From NCBI GenBank assembly GCA_022072405.1, contig JAJVHX010000009.1, positions 1 through 38,670 on the forward strand: a stretch of DNA of 38,670 nt, written 5' to 3'. The position numbers and the translations under genes are program-made. Under the pieces are notes generated by a model. The model searched no databases, was not told the DNA's origin, and worked only from the letters and a program-made list of their open reading frames with translations. Every line of letters begins with the position of its first letter. The first letter of the stretch is position 1. The stretch is from Phycisphaerae bacterium (lineage in GTDB: Bacteria > Planctomycetota > Phycisphaerae > UBA1845 > CAIVHJ01). Positions 16,082 to 23,112 of the stretch are shown piece after piece.

Positions 16082-17347
16082 ATGGATATCGACACCTTCA
16101 AACCGACTTTTCTGATCCAGATCGAGGGGCAAACCCTTTCGGCGGATATCACGCAGGAGATCACCTCGTTCGTCTTCGAGGACAACGAGGAGGAACTCGA
16201 CGTGTTGGAGCTCGCGATCACCGACCGGAACCTCCAGTTCGTCGACGATCCCCTGTTCCAGGAAGGCAACGAGATCGTCGCCCGTTTCGGATATGTCGGC
16301 AACCTCTCGCCGCGGAAGAAGGCGGTCATCAAGGATATCGACTATGACTTTCCGGAGGACGGTGACCCGACCATCCATATCAAGGCCTACGACAAAGGCT
16401 TCAAGCTGGCCGGAAAGGAGAACCAGAAGGTCTGGCAGAAGCCCGCTCCCGGCATTCTCTATTCCGAGATCGCCGAGGAGATCGCAGGGGCCAACGGCCT
16501 CACTCCGGTGGTCACGGCCACGAAAGCCCGTCATCTGCGCGTAACCCAGAGTAACGTTTCCGACGCACAGTTCCTCAAGGAACTGGCCGGAAAGGCGCGC
16601 GACAAGGACGGCGACGGCGTCACCGGATACGTCTTCTACATCCAGGACGACGAGCTGCATTTCCATCCCCGCGATCTGGACAAGAAGCCCGCCGCGACCC
16701 TCGAGTACTTCACCGACCGCAAGGGCGTTCTGCGTTCCTTCCGTCCCTCGACGCAATCACAGGGGGCCAAGGGAGCGGGCGTCGAGACCAAGGCCGTGGG
16801 CGTAGACCCTCGCAAGAAGGAGCCGGTCGAGCACAAGGCCAACAACGAGACCACCCCGGAGCGGACCTCGCTGGGGAAACGGACCTACCTGGTGGACGGG
16901 AACACCGGCGAGGGCGCTTACAAGGAGCAGGAGTCCGGGCAGGTGGTCCCCACCTTTGACCGTTCCGAGGGCTTTCACGAGGAGCCGCGACAGGAACCGG
17001 CCCAGGACCTCTCCGAGGGGAAGTTCCGCGAGGCCGAGCTCCGCCAGGTGGAAGCCGACGCGGTGACCATCGGCATCCCCGCGCTGCGAGCCAAGCAGAA
17101 CGTGGAGGTCAAAGGCGTGGGCCGCAAATTCTCGGGCGTCTACTACTGCCATTCGGTCCGCCACGCTTTCGGCGAGGGCGGATATCACTGCGAACTGAAA
17201 CTCAAGAAAAACGCCCTGGGCAAAGGGGCGGGCGACAAGTCGGACGAGGCCAAGGGCAAGCAGAACGACCAGGAAGCGCCGCCCACACCGAAGGAAGAGC
17301 CGCCGCCGATGGTGACCATCGACGCGGACAGCGGGCGGAGGCTGTAA
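16082..17347 (+). CDS. Baseplate hub protein (gp27 / late control D-like)
   Basis: A 421-residue protein of the gpD/gp27/VgrG N-terminal group. The N-terminus has 'EITSFVFEDNEEELDVLELA' and 'EGNEIVARFGYVGNL'. The middle contains 'ILYSEIAEEIAGANGL' and 'SDAQFLKELAGKARDKDG', the classic late-control-D string. Residues about 235-330 are a polar, Lys/Glu-rich insertion. 'ALRAKQNVEVKGVGRKFSGVYYCHSVRHAF' is the usual closing barrel (quoted in parts of the protein, residues about 341-370). The last 50 residues are a Pro/Lys/Glu-rich tail. It forms the trimeric adaptor between tube and spike. Confidence 0.9.
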   Translation: MDIDTFKPTFLIQIEGQTLSADITQEITSFVFEDNEEELDVLELAITDRNLQFVDDPLFQEGNEIVARFGYVGNLSPRKKAVIKDIDYDFPEDGDPTIHIKAYDKGFKLAGKENQKVWQKPAPGILYSEIAEEIAGANGLTPVVTATKARHLRVTQSNVSDAQFLKELAGKARDKDGDGVTGYVFYIQDDELHFHPRDLDKKPAATLEYFTDRKGVLRSFRPSTQSQGAKGAGVETKAVGVDPRKKEPVEHKANNETTPERTSLGKRTYLVDGNTGEGAYKEQESGQVVPTFDRSEGFHEEPRQEPAQDLSEGKFREAELRQVEADAVTIGIPALRAKQNVEVKGVGRKFSGVYYCHSVRHAFGEGGYHCELKLKKNALGKGAGDKSDEAKGKQNDQEAPPTPKEEPPPMVTIDADSGRRL

Positions 17348-17360
17348 GGAGGAAAAGCAT

Positions 17361-17792
17361 ATGGGAGATTTGAGCCGGAATTTCTCGAAGAGCGAGTTCG
17401 CCTGCCGGTGTTGTGGCAAGACCGAGATCGATCAACGCCTCGTGGATGCGCTCCAGGAATTGCGCGACCTCGCTGGCGCTCCCGTCCGCGTGACCAGCGG
17501 GTACCGCTGCCCCGATCACAACCGGGCGGTAGGCGGAGCAAAACAGAGCCGGCATCTGCTCGGACATGCCGCGGACATAGTGATCAAGGGCTTGTCCGTC
17601 GCCGGGATGTATGAACTCGCGGAGCAGGTGGCCGCCTTCCATAACGGTGGAATCGGCGTCTACCCGGAGCGGGGATTCATTCACGTCGACATACGCGAGG
17701 GGCGGACCCGATGGGGTTACCTCGACGGCAAATACGTCTCGTTCGAAGAAGCTATGACAACCAACGGAGGTGACCGCAATGCAGCAGTTTGA
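17361..17792 (+). CDS. M15-family peptidoglycan peptidase (endolysin or tail lysin)
   Basis: A 143-residue protein of the peptidase M15 (YcbK/D-Ala-D-Ala carboxypeptidase-like) family. The zinc ligands are visible: His65 and Asp72 in 'SRHLLGHAAD' and His108 in 'HVD'. 'RVTSGYRCPDHNRAVGG' precedes them. The enzyme would cut peptide bonds in murein. The N-terminus holds a 'CRCCGK' cysteine cluster common in this family. It has no signal peptide, so it needs a holin or the tail to reach the wall. It is followed, with a 14-base overlap, by a membrane protein, which favours a lysis role. Confidence 0.88.
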   Translation: MGDLSRNFSKSEFACRCCGKTEIDQRLVDALQELRDLAGAPVRVTSGYRCPDHNRAVGGAKQSRHLLGHAADIVIKGLSVAGMYELAEQVAAFHNGGIGVYPERGFIHVDIREGRTRWGYLDGKYVSFEEAMTTNGGDRNAAV

Positions 17793-18105
17793 ACAGATTC
17801 TGACCTTCATCCTGGACCACAAGGAACTCATCGCGACCTTGTTCGTGACGCTCCTCACCGTCATCAAGCTGACCGCCTGGGGTCGGGCCAAAGCCGCGGC
17901 TCTGGACGCGGTGATCGGCGTCATCGAGCGGCTCGGCGCGAAAGAGGTCAAAACCGGCGTCGCCGGTCAGGAATCCAAGCTCGAAGCCGCAGCCCAGGAC
18001 GCCCTGCGTCATGCCGTGGCCAAGGCCGATCCGAAGAAGACGCCGGACGGAACCGTCACCCGCATCGTGCGCGAGGTGCTGCGGGGTCTCTTGCCGTTGA
18101 AGTAA
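17779..18105 (+). CDS. Holin-like single-span membrane protein
   Basis: A 108-residue protein. ATG 17779 has GGAGG 8 bases upstream and is preferred over GTG 17770, which lies on the ribosome binding site. Residues about 16-34 ('ELIATLFVTLLTVIKLTAW') form one membrane span, and the rest is a helical soluble domain. It overlaps the M15 peptidase gene, the usual lysis-cassette arrangement. Holins are too diverse to name from sequence alone; an anchor or spanin-like role is the alternative. Confidence 0.6.
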   Translation: MQQFEQILTFILDHKELIATLFVTLLTVIKLTAWGRAKAAALDAVIGVIERLGAKEVKTGVAGQESKLEAAAQDALRHAVAKADPKKTPDGTVTRIVREVLRGLLPLK

Positions 18106-18120
18106 TCCGGAGGACGGACC

Positions 18121-19170
18121 GTGATCGAGACACAGGACCGGCAGCACGAGGAACGCTACAAAAACCGCTGGTACGGCAAGTACCGGGCGTTCTTGCGGGA
18201 CAACAACGATCCGGAGCGGCTCGGCCGCTGCCGGCTCGAAATCCCCGCCGTGCTCGGCACCGGCAAGGAGAACTGGTCGGAGTGGGCTTGGCCCTGCTTT
18301 GCCTACGGAGGCAACGAAGACATCGGCGTGTTTCTCATCCCCGAGGAAGGGGCTTCCGTCTGGGCCGAGTTCGAGGGCGGCATCGTCCAATACCCGATCT
18401 GGTCCGGCGTCTGGCTGGCCAAGACCAACCCCGGCGAACAACCGGAAGAATCGAAGCGCCTGTGCTCCGATCCGACCTGCACCGACTGTGAGGACAAGCT
18501 CGAACACAAGTCCGACCGGCGGGACGACCTGGAGCACAAGAAACACCACGGCCACCCGCCGTACTACTGCCCGCGCCGCAAGGTTCTTCTAAAGACCGAA
18601 ACCGGTCACACCATCGTTCTCGACGACCGGGACGAGGAGGAGTTCCTCAAGGTCATCGACCGGGCCGGGCAGATTCTCCACATGGAATGCCGCGTGAAGC
18701 GCGACGTTCAGACCGGCAATGCGCGCCGCCGGGGGACCAAGGACGCCGAGCAGGGCGACCAACTCGACATCGACTCGGACATCAAGGACCAGAAGGCCCG
18801 GATCGAGATCACCGATCTGTGCCGCCAGTTCGTGCGCTGGGAGGCGTGGAAGGACAAGGAGAAAATCCATATCCAGTCCTGCGACAAATCCCGCGCCCGG
18901 TGGCAGAAGATTCTCATCGACACCACCAAGGGCAAGGAGAAGGTCCACATCTGGGGCCTCTGCGGCACGCAGGAAATCCTCATCGATTCCACCGCCGGGA
19001 CCGAGATGGTCCGTCTCACGGACAAGGCCGGCCAGGTCGTCGTGATGAACGCGGCCGCCGGACAGGAGCGCATCCAAGCCACGGACAAATCCGGAAGCGT
19101 GATCCTCATGGATGCCGTCATGGGGAACATCGTCATCCGCTCGACGAACAAGGTACTGATCAACCCATGA
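18121..19170 (+). CDS. Baseplate central spike protein (gp5/gpV-like OB fold plus beta-helix)
   Basis: A 349-residue protein starting at GTG 18121 (GGAGG 8 bases upstream). Residues about 15-100 form the OB fold ('YGKYRAFLRDNNDPERLGRC', 'DIGVFLIPEEGASVWAEFEG', 'IVQYPIWSGVW'). An unusual insertion at about 110-160 has a cysteine cluster ('CSDPTCTDCEDK', later 'YYCPRRK') and many charged residues. From about residue 260 the chain becomes short beta repeats ('ILIDTTKG', 'ILIDSTAG', 'VVVMNAAAG', 'VILMDAVMG'), the triangular beta-helix of spike proteins. The PAAR protein encoded at 20322 should cap it. Confidence 0.88.
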   Translation: MIETQDRQHEERYKNRWYGKYRAFLRDNNDPERLGRCRLEIPAVLGTGKENWSEWAWPCFAYGGNEDIGVFLIPEEGASVWAEFEGGIVQYPIWSGVWLAKTNPGEQPEESKRLCSDPTCTDCEDKLEHKSDRRDDLEHKKHHGHPPYYCPRRKVLLKTETGHTIVLDDRDEEEFLKVIDRAGQILHMECRVKRDVQTGNARRRGTKDAEQGDQLDIDSDIKDQKARIEITDLCRQFVRWEAWKDKEKIHIQSCDKSRARWQKILIDTTKGKEKVHIWGLCGTQEILIDSTAGTEMVRLTDKAGQVVVMNAAAGQERIQATDKSGSVILMDAVMGNIVIRSTNKVLINP

Positions 19171-19952
19171 CAAACAACGAGACGACAAGCCCCGCGGCAT
19201 CCCTGGTCATGACCGTGTATAACGGCGAGCGTTATCTCGCCGAGGCGGTCGAAAGTGTTCTGGCCCAAACCCGGCGGAACTTTGAACTGGTCGTCTGGGA
19301 CGACGGCTCCACTGACCGGACACTGGAGATCGCCCGTGACTATGCCAAGCTGGACGACCGCGTGCGCGTCGTCGCTGCGAAGCATCTGGGCCGGACCCCG
19401 GCGCTCAAGGCCGCGATTGCGGAGACGACCGCGCCGTACCTCGGCTGGGTCGACAGCGACGACATCCTCGCCGCGACGGCGTTGGAAGAGACCGCCGCGG
19501 TTCTCGACAGGGAATCCTCTGTGGGTCTGGTCTACACCGACTACGTGACCATCGGGGAGGACGGCAAGGCACGCGGCTACGGCAACCGCTGCCGGATTCC
19601 CTTCTCCAAGGACCGGATGCTTCTCGACTTCATGACTTTCCATTTCCGCCTGATGCGGCGCTCGGCCTTCGGCGCGGCGGGCGGCATCGACGAGAGCTTC
19701 CGTTGCGCGGAGGACTACGACCTCTGCCTGCGTATGGGGGAGCTCACCGAGGTCCGCCACATTCGCAGACCGCTCTATTACTACCGCATCCATGCGGACT
19801 CCATCTCCCAGCGCATGCGGATCGAACAGATCCACTGCGCCCGCGACGCCGTGGCCCGTGCGTTGGAACGGCGAGGCCTGTCCGACCGGTTCGAGATCGA
19901 TCTGCAGATACGCGGACGCTTTTCGCTGAGAAGGAGAAACACGAATGGATGA
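19167..19952 (+). CDS. Family 2 glycosyltransferase
   Basis: A 261-residue GT-A fold enzyme. The N-terminus 'SLVMTVYNGERYLAEAVESV' is typical GT2. Asp45-Asp46 in 'DDGSTD' bind the nucleotide sugar, and 'DSDD' at 96-99 is the metal-binding DxD. 'RCAEDYDLCLRMGEL' contains the likely catalytic acidic pair. Its start overlaps the stop of the spike gene (ATGA), so it is co-translated with virion genes. It has no membrane span. It would transfer a sugar to an unknown acceptor, perhaps a tail protein or host surface glycan. The last 15 residues are basic ('RFSLRRRNTNG'). Confidence 0.9.
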   Translation: MTNNETTSPAASLVMTVYNGERYLAEAVESVLAQTRRNFELVVWDDGSTDRTLEIARDYAKLDDRVRVVAAKHLGRTPALKAAIAETTAPYLGWVDSDDILAATALEETAAVLDRESSVGLVYTDYVTIGEDGKARGYGNRCRIPFSKDRMLLDFMTFHFRLMRRSAFGAAGGIDESFRCAEDYDLCLRMGELTEVRHIRRPLYYYRIHADSISQRMRIEQIHCARDAVARALERRGLSDRFEIDLQIRGRFSLRRRNTNG

Positions 19953-20319
19953 AACCCGACATGACAGCGCCCCGTGCGACTGGAACCAGAGCGAGCGGAT
20001 GCTGGCCCGGACCTTTGAATCCTGGCGGGCCGAATTCCGGAGCATCCTCGAAGACCACCGCCGGGAAATCCAGGCGCGGCTTGAAAAGATCGAACGCGAA
20101 ATCGAAAAGAAGTCGGACAAGGAGAACGTGGACCTTCTGGTGCGCAGCATCCAGGATGATCTGCGCCGCCATACCGACGACATCAAGAACCTGCAGTCGG
20201 GCATGAACGAGAAGATGGGCGTCGAGACCATGTGGAAGGTGGTCGGTCTTGTGCTCACTGTCGGCGGAGCCGTGGGCGGCGTGGTCGGCTTTCTGGTCCA
20301 CGTCCTGACGGGAAAATAA
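19945..20319 (+). CDS. XhlA-like coiled-coil membrane protein (putative lysis accessory)
   Basis: A 124-residue protein with a long charged helix or coiled coil (about 25-92, including 'ILEDHRREIQARLEKIEREI'). A single glycine-rich C-terminal membrane span follows ('VVGLVLTVGGAVGGVVGFLV', about 98-117). That order is the plan of XhlA-type lysis accessory proteins. AAGGAG lies 7 bases before ATG 19945, and it overlaps the glycosyltransferase by 8 bases. With the M15 peptidase and holin-like protein it would make a dispersed lysis set. A virion membrane-anchoring role is the alternative. Confidence 0.6.
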   Translation: MDETRHDSAPCDWNQSERMLARTFESWRAEFRSILEDHRREIQARLEKIEREIEKKSDKENVDLLVRSIQDDLRRHTDDIKNLQSGMNEKMGVETMWKVVGLVLTVGGAVGGVVGFLVHVLTGK

Positions 20320-20321
20320 CC

Positions 20322-20585
20322 ATGGTAAGACCCCAGGCGAGACTCGGCGATATCTCCAGTCACGGCGGCGTGATCGTCACCGGCGCGCTTCGCACCGTCG
20401 TCAACGGAAGACCCGCGGCGCGGCTTGGCGATCTGCACGTCTGCCCGATACCGGGCCACGGCGTGACGCCCATCGTCACGGGCAGCCTCGACACCGCGAC
20501 CGAAGGACTGCCGAACGCACGCATCGGCGACATCACGGCCTGCGGCGCGATCATCGTGACCGGCAGCCTGAACACCAACGACTGA
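20322..20585 (+). CDS. PAAR-motif spike-tip protein
   Basis: An 87-residue PAAR-fold protein. It has the repeated 'ARLGD' elements ('QARLGDISSHGG', 'AARLGDLHVCPIPGHG', 'ARIGDITACGAIIVTGS') and conserved His/Cys residues that bind a metal at the tip. It forms the sharp cone that caps the gp5-like spike and pierces the cell surface. It lies 2 bases after the XhlA-like gene. Its length is standard, with no fused effector domain. Confidence 0.93.
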   Translation: MVRPQARLGDISSHGGVIVTGALRTVVNGRPAARLGDLHVCPIPGHGVTPIVTGSLDTATEGLPNARIGDITACGAIIVTGSLNTND

Positions 20586-20594
20586 GGACCGAGG

Positions 20595-20921
20595 ATGGAT
20601 TTCGAGGAACCGCAGTTTCACTACTGGGACGTCTTCCCCAAGACGGTGAAAGTGTCGCTCACCGGCTGGTCGGTAACGATACCGCTTTCCGTGCGCGGCG
20701 TTCCCACCGGGCAGATTGAGTTCGAATCCGCCGATTCCAACATCGCCTGGGTGGACGAAGACGGAAGGCTGAACCTCGGTTGGCAGGCGGGTGCGACGGT
20801 CGTCATGGCATACGACTCGGAGAATCGGGACAGCGTCCGCTACATCCAGGTGGAGGTCGTCGATTACGGACAAGGCGGAGGCGGAGGGTACGACGGGTAT
20901 GGTTATGACTATCCCACATAA
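20595..20921 (+). CDS. Ig-like virion protein, short paralogue
   Basis: A 108-residue beta-rich protein with a bacterial Ig-like (Big2-type) pattern: 'QIEFESADSNIAWVDEDGRL', then 'GATVVMAY' and 'RYIQVEVVDYG'. It ends in a Gly/Tyr tail ('GYDGYGYDYPT'). The domain is closely related to the N-terminal domain of the next protein (shared FW/YW start, FES, GAT and RYIQV positions). The pair therefore arose by duplication. Such domains decorate phage surfaces or bind carbohydrate weakly. The coding end overlaps the next gene by 23 bases. Confidence 0.75.
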   Translation: MDFEEPQFHYWDVFPKTVKVSLTGWSVTIPLSVRGVPTGQIEFESADSNIAWVDEDGRLNLGWQAGATVVMAYDSENRDSVRYIQVEVVDYGQGGGGGYDGYGYDYPT

Positions 20922-21639
20922 CCTTCCATTGTCCTTCTGGGAAGTCGCTCCCTCTCTGATCCGGGAACCATATCGGGAGACGGAACAAGCGGTCCCGGTG
21001 GCCGTCATCGGATCGCCCGGCGGCGAGGTGCGGTTCGAGTCCGTCCATCCGGAAATCGCCAGGGTCGAGAACGGTGTGCTGCGCTTCGGCGCGACACCCG
21101 GCGCGACCATCATCGTGGCCGAGGCGATCCGGGACGAGGTGGTGTCATCCCGCAGATACATCCAGGTCGACGTGGAGAAGCCCAAAGCCGCGGCGGTGCT
21201 CGACTGGAGACCGTCCGGCTATGTGGAGCTTCTACCGTACGGAACCTGGCACTTTTACTATTTCTCCGGCTGGTACGACGCTTCCGGCAGCAATATCCGC
21301 GTGACCGGAGAGCTTGCATCGGAGGTGACCCTGGACCGGGACTACCTCCTCCGCTTCGATGTCTGGGGCGAGATCGAGAGCGTGGACGGACCCTACTTCG
21401 ACCGGCTCGAGTTCTTTGTCGACTGGTGGTCTATGCGGAGTTTCAATCCGACTTACGACATGAACGGCGCTCCGCTGCAGCCGTACCCCGTTCCGCGAAG
21501 GACCGAGACCATCGACCTGTCTCAATTCACGGGCGGCACGGTCACGCTGCGGTTTCTCTGGGACACGGGCGACGGCCTTTACCAGAAGTTCGCCGGCTGG
21601 TTCGTGCAGAACATCGAACTCATACCTATCGGGAGTTGA
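20899..21639 (+). CDS. Ig-like plus jelly-roll virion protein
   Basis: A 246-residue protein. ATG 20899 has GGAGGG 10 bases upstream; ATG 20905 is the alternative. The first 85 residues repeat the Ig-like domain of the preceding gene ('EVRFESVHPEIARVENGVL', 'GATIIVAEA', 'RYIQVDVE'). The rest is a beta-sandwich resembling MAM or carbohydrate-binding modules: 'YYFSGWYDASGSNIRVTGEL', 'RLEFFVDWWSMRSFNP' and 'GTVTLRFLWDTGDGLYQKF'. The aromatic residues suit glycan binding. Its likely role is in baseplate decoration or adsorption; no homologue can be named with certainty. Confidence 0.7.
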   Translation: MVMTIPHNLPLSFWEVAPSLIREPYRETEQAVPVAVIGSPGGEVRFESVHPEIARVENGVLRFGATPGATIIVAEAIRDEVVSSRRYIQVDVEKPKAAAVLDWRPSGYVELLPYGTWHFYYFSGWYDASGSNIRVTGELASEVTLDRDYLLRFDVWGEIESVDGPYFDRLEFFVDWWSMRSFNPTYDMNGAPLQPYPVPRRTETIDLSQFTGGTVTLRFLWDTGDGLYQKFAGWFVQNIELIPIGS

Positions 21640-21645
21640 CGGAAC

Positions 21646-22590
21646 ATGGTTGTCGGAAACGGATACGGAGAAGAGGGCGGCGGGCCGATCATCGAGCAGA
21701 CCAGTTCGTCGCCGTCCCATTACGAGATCATGGCGCTGGTGCGTCTGCTCGCGGCCGGTCTCGGCGTGACGGACGGCGAGGGTGATGAGCCCTATCTCCA
21801 GCAGATTCGAGACAGCCTGGCTGAGATCAAAGGCATTCTGCAGCAGAGTCACGACGCCTCCGAAGCCCTTCGGGCGGAAGCTCAAACGGTACTGGAGGCG
21901 CACGCCGAGAGCGCGCAGCAATACATGCAGGTCGTGGATCAACCGATGCCGCCGGACTTCAACCCCTTCGTCGCCATGCCGGCGGGCACTGTTGTGAGAG
22001 ACCTTCCCGACGGAGGACGCCTTTTCACCCTCGCCGACGGCGTCATGGTTCGGGTGGGACCGGATGGAAGACTGACGGCCATCGGCATGGATGGCTCTGT
22101 GACCGCTCTCGAACCCGCGCGCGGCGGCGTGGTAACGCTCCCCGACGGCCGGGAGCTGATGCTCAAGCCCGAGGCGGTGCGTATGACCCATGAAGCGGCC
22201 GGAATCGAAGGGCTGCCCTTGGACATCGATCCGACACAGACCGCGCAGGGGCGCTGCCGCGTGGAGTTGCCGGGCGGTTACCGGCTGGATGTATTTCAGT
22301 CAGAGCGCACGGCCATGATCGGCAACCCCGCGGGCACCTCGGTGGTGCTCGGCATTTCCCGGATTGAAGGCGTGGGCGAGGATATCGAGGTTCGTCTGGT
22401 ACCCGGCGGGGCCAAGGGCTTTACGGCCATGGAAAGCGGTCACAAGGGCGTCATCGAGGCCGACGGCACGATCCATGTCGCCATGGCGGGCGGGTTGGAC
22501 CTGGTCATTCATTTCCCGGACGACGATGACTCCAATGGAGACCCAGGTTCCGGTGACCCGCCCGCCTGCATCTGCGAGGAGCGTGATTGA
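21646..22590 (+). CDS. Unknown beta-rich virion protein
   Basis: A 314-residue protein I do not recognise. The N-terminus is Gly-rich and then helical ('IRDSLAEIKGILQQSHDASE', about 50-95). From about residue 110 it consists of short beta repeats with 'DG' turns ('DGGRLFTLADGVMVRVGPDG', 'DGSVTALEPARGGVVTLPDG'). The C-terminus is acidic and ends with two cysteines ('PPACICEERD'). Its place between Ig-like proteins and the gp25 wedge suggests a structural baseplate protein. The stop overlaps the gp25 start by one base. Confidence 0.65.
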   Translation: MVVGNGYGEEGGGPIIEQTSSSPSHYEIMALVRLLAAGLGVTDGEGDEPYLQQIRDSLAEIKGILQQSHDASEALRAEAQTVLEAHAESAQQYMQVVDQPMPPDFNPFVAMPAGTVVRDLPDGGRLFTLADGVMVRVGPDGRLTAIGMDGSVTALEPARGGVVTLPDGRELMLKPEAVRMTHEAAGIEGLPLDIDPTQTAQGRCRVELPGGYRLDVFQSERTAMIGNPAGTSVVLGISRIEGVGEDIEVRLVPGGAKGFTAMESGHKGVIEADGTIHVAMAGGLDLVIHFPDDDDSNGDPGSGDPPACICEERD

Positions 22591-23045
22591 TGGCCTTGGA
22601 TTTTCTCGGACGCGGGCTGAAGTTCCCCTTCCGCTTTCAGCGGCGGTCCGGGGGCGCGCAGGTTTCCTCGGCCACCTCCACCGAGCATGAACACATCCAC
22701 GAGAGCATCATCCAGATTCTCGGCAACCGGCCGGGCGAACGCTTCATGCGCCCGGAATTCGGCTCGAAACTCAAGGACCTGGTGTTCGAGCCGAACGATG
22801 AGGTGCTGAAGGGGCTGATCCGCCATTACGTGATCGACGCCGTGAAGCGCTGGGAGAAACGGGTCGTCATCACCGGCGTCTCCTTCGACGATTCCCCCGC
22901 GAACAAGGATCGCAATCTTCTCCCGGTCCGCATCGCCTATCGCGTCATCCAGAGCCAGGTGGAGGGCAACCTGGTCTATCCATTTTACCGCGAACCGCGC
23001 CAATCCGCTCCGCCCCGACAGTTCCGCTCCGTCGCCGGTAAGTAA
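22590..23045 (+). CDS. Baseplate wedge protein gp25-like
   Basis: A 151-residue protein of the GPW/gp25 family. 'HIHESIIQILGNRPGERFMR' and 'GSKLKDLVFEPNDEVLKGLI' are the diagnostic strings, followed by 'VKRWEKRVVITGVSF'. ATG 22590 has GAGGAG about 8 bases upstream and overlaps the previous stop; TTG 22587 is less likely. It attaches to the sheath-proximal baseplate and is always found next to the J protein. Its last codons ('QFRSVAGK') are formed by repeat D, so the C-terminus was shaped by that element. Confidence 0.92.
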   Translation: MALDFLGRGLKFPFRFQRRSGGAQVSSATSTEHEHIHESIIQILGNRPGERFMRPEFGSKLKDLVFEPNDEVLKGLIRHYVIDAVKRWEKRVVITGVSFDDSPANKDRNLLPVRIAYRVIQSQVEGNLVYPFYREPRQSAPPRQFRSVAGK

Positions 23046-23047
23046 CA
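23015..23047 (+). repeat. Late-region bipartite repeat, copy D
   Basis: CCGACAG at 23015-23021 and CCGGTAAGTAACA at 23035-23047, 20 bp start to start. It is the most diverged copy and overlaps the last codons of the gp25 gene. It precedes the J gene by about 65 bases. Confidence 0.7.
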
Positions 23048-23112
23048 AGCGGGTCCTCGTCCGGCTCGTCCGGAGGGACCACTTGTGACCGAACCGCAAC
23101 GGACGAACGGAA

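Noticed and set aside
18708..21185. Long minus-strand open frame (825 codons) opposite spike, glycosyltransferase and PAAR genes
   Set aside because: It spans several well-supported plus-strand genes and its translation has no recognisable domain.
7830..23045. Extracellular contractile injection system instead of a phage
   Set aside because: Capsid, decoration, scaffold, connector and neck genes are present upstream, so this is a full phage morphogenesis cluster; no eCIS AAA ATPase or toxin cargo is visible.
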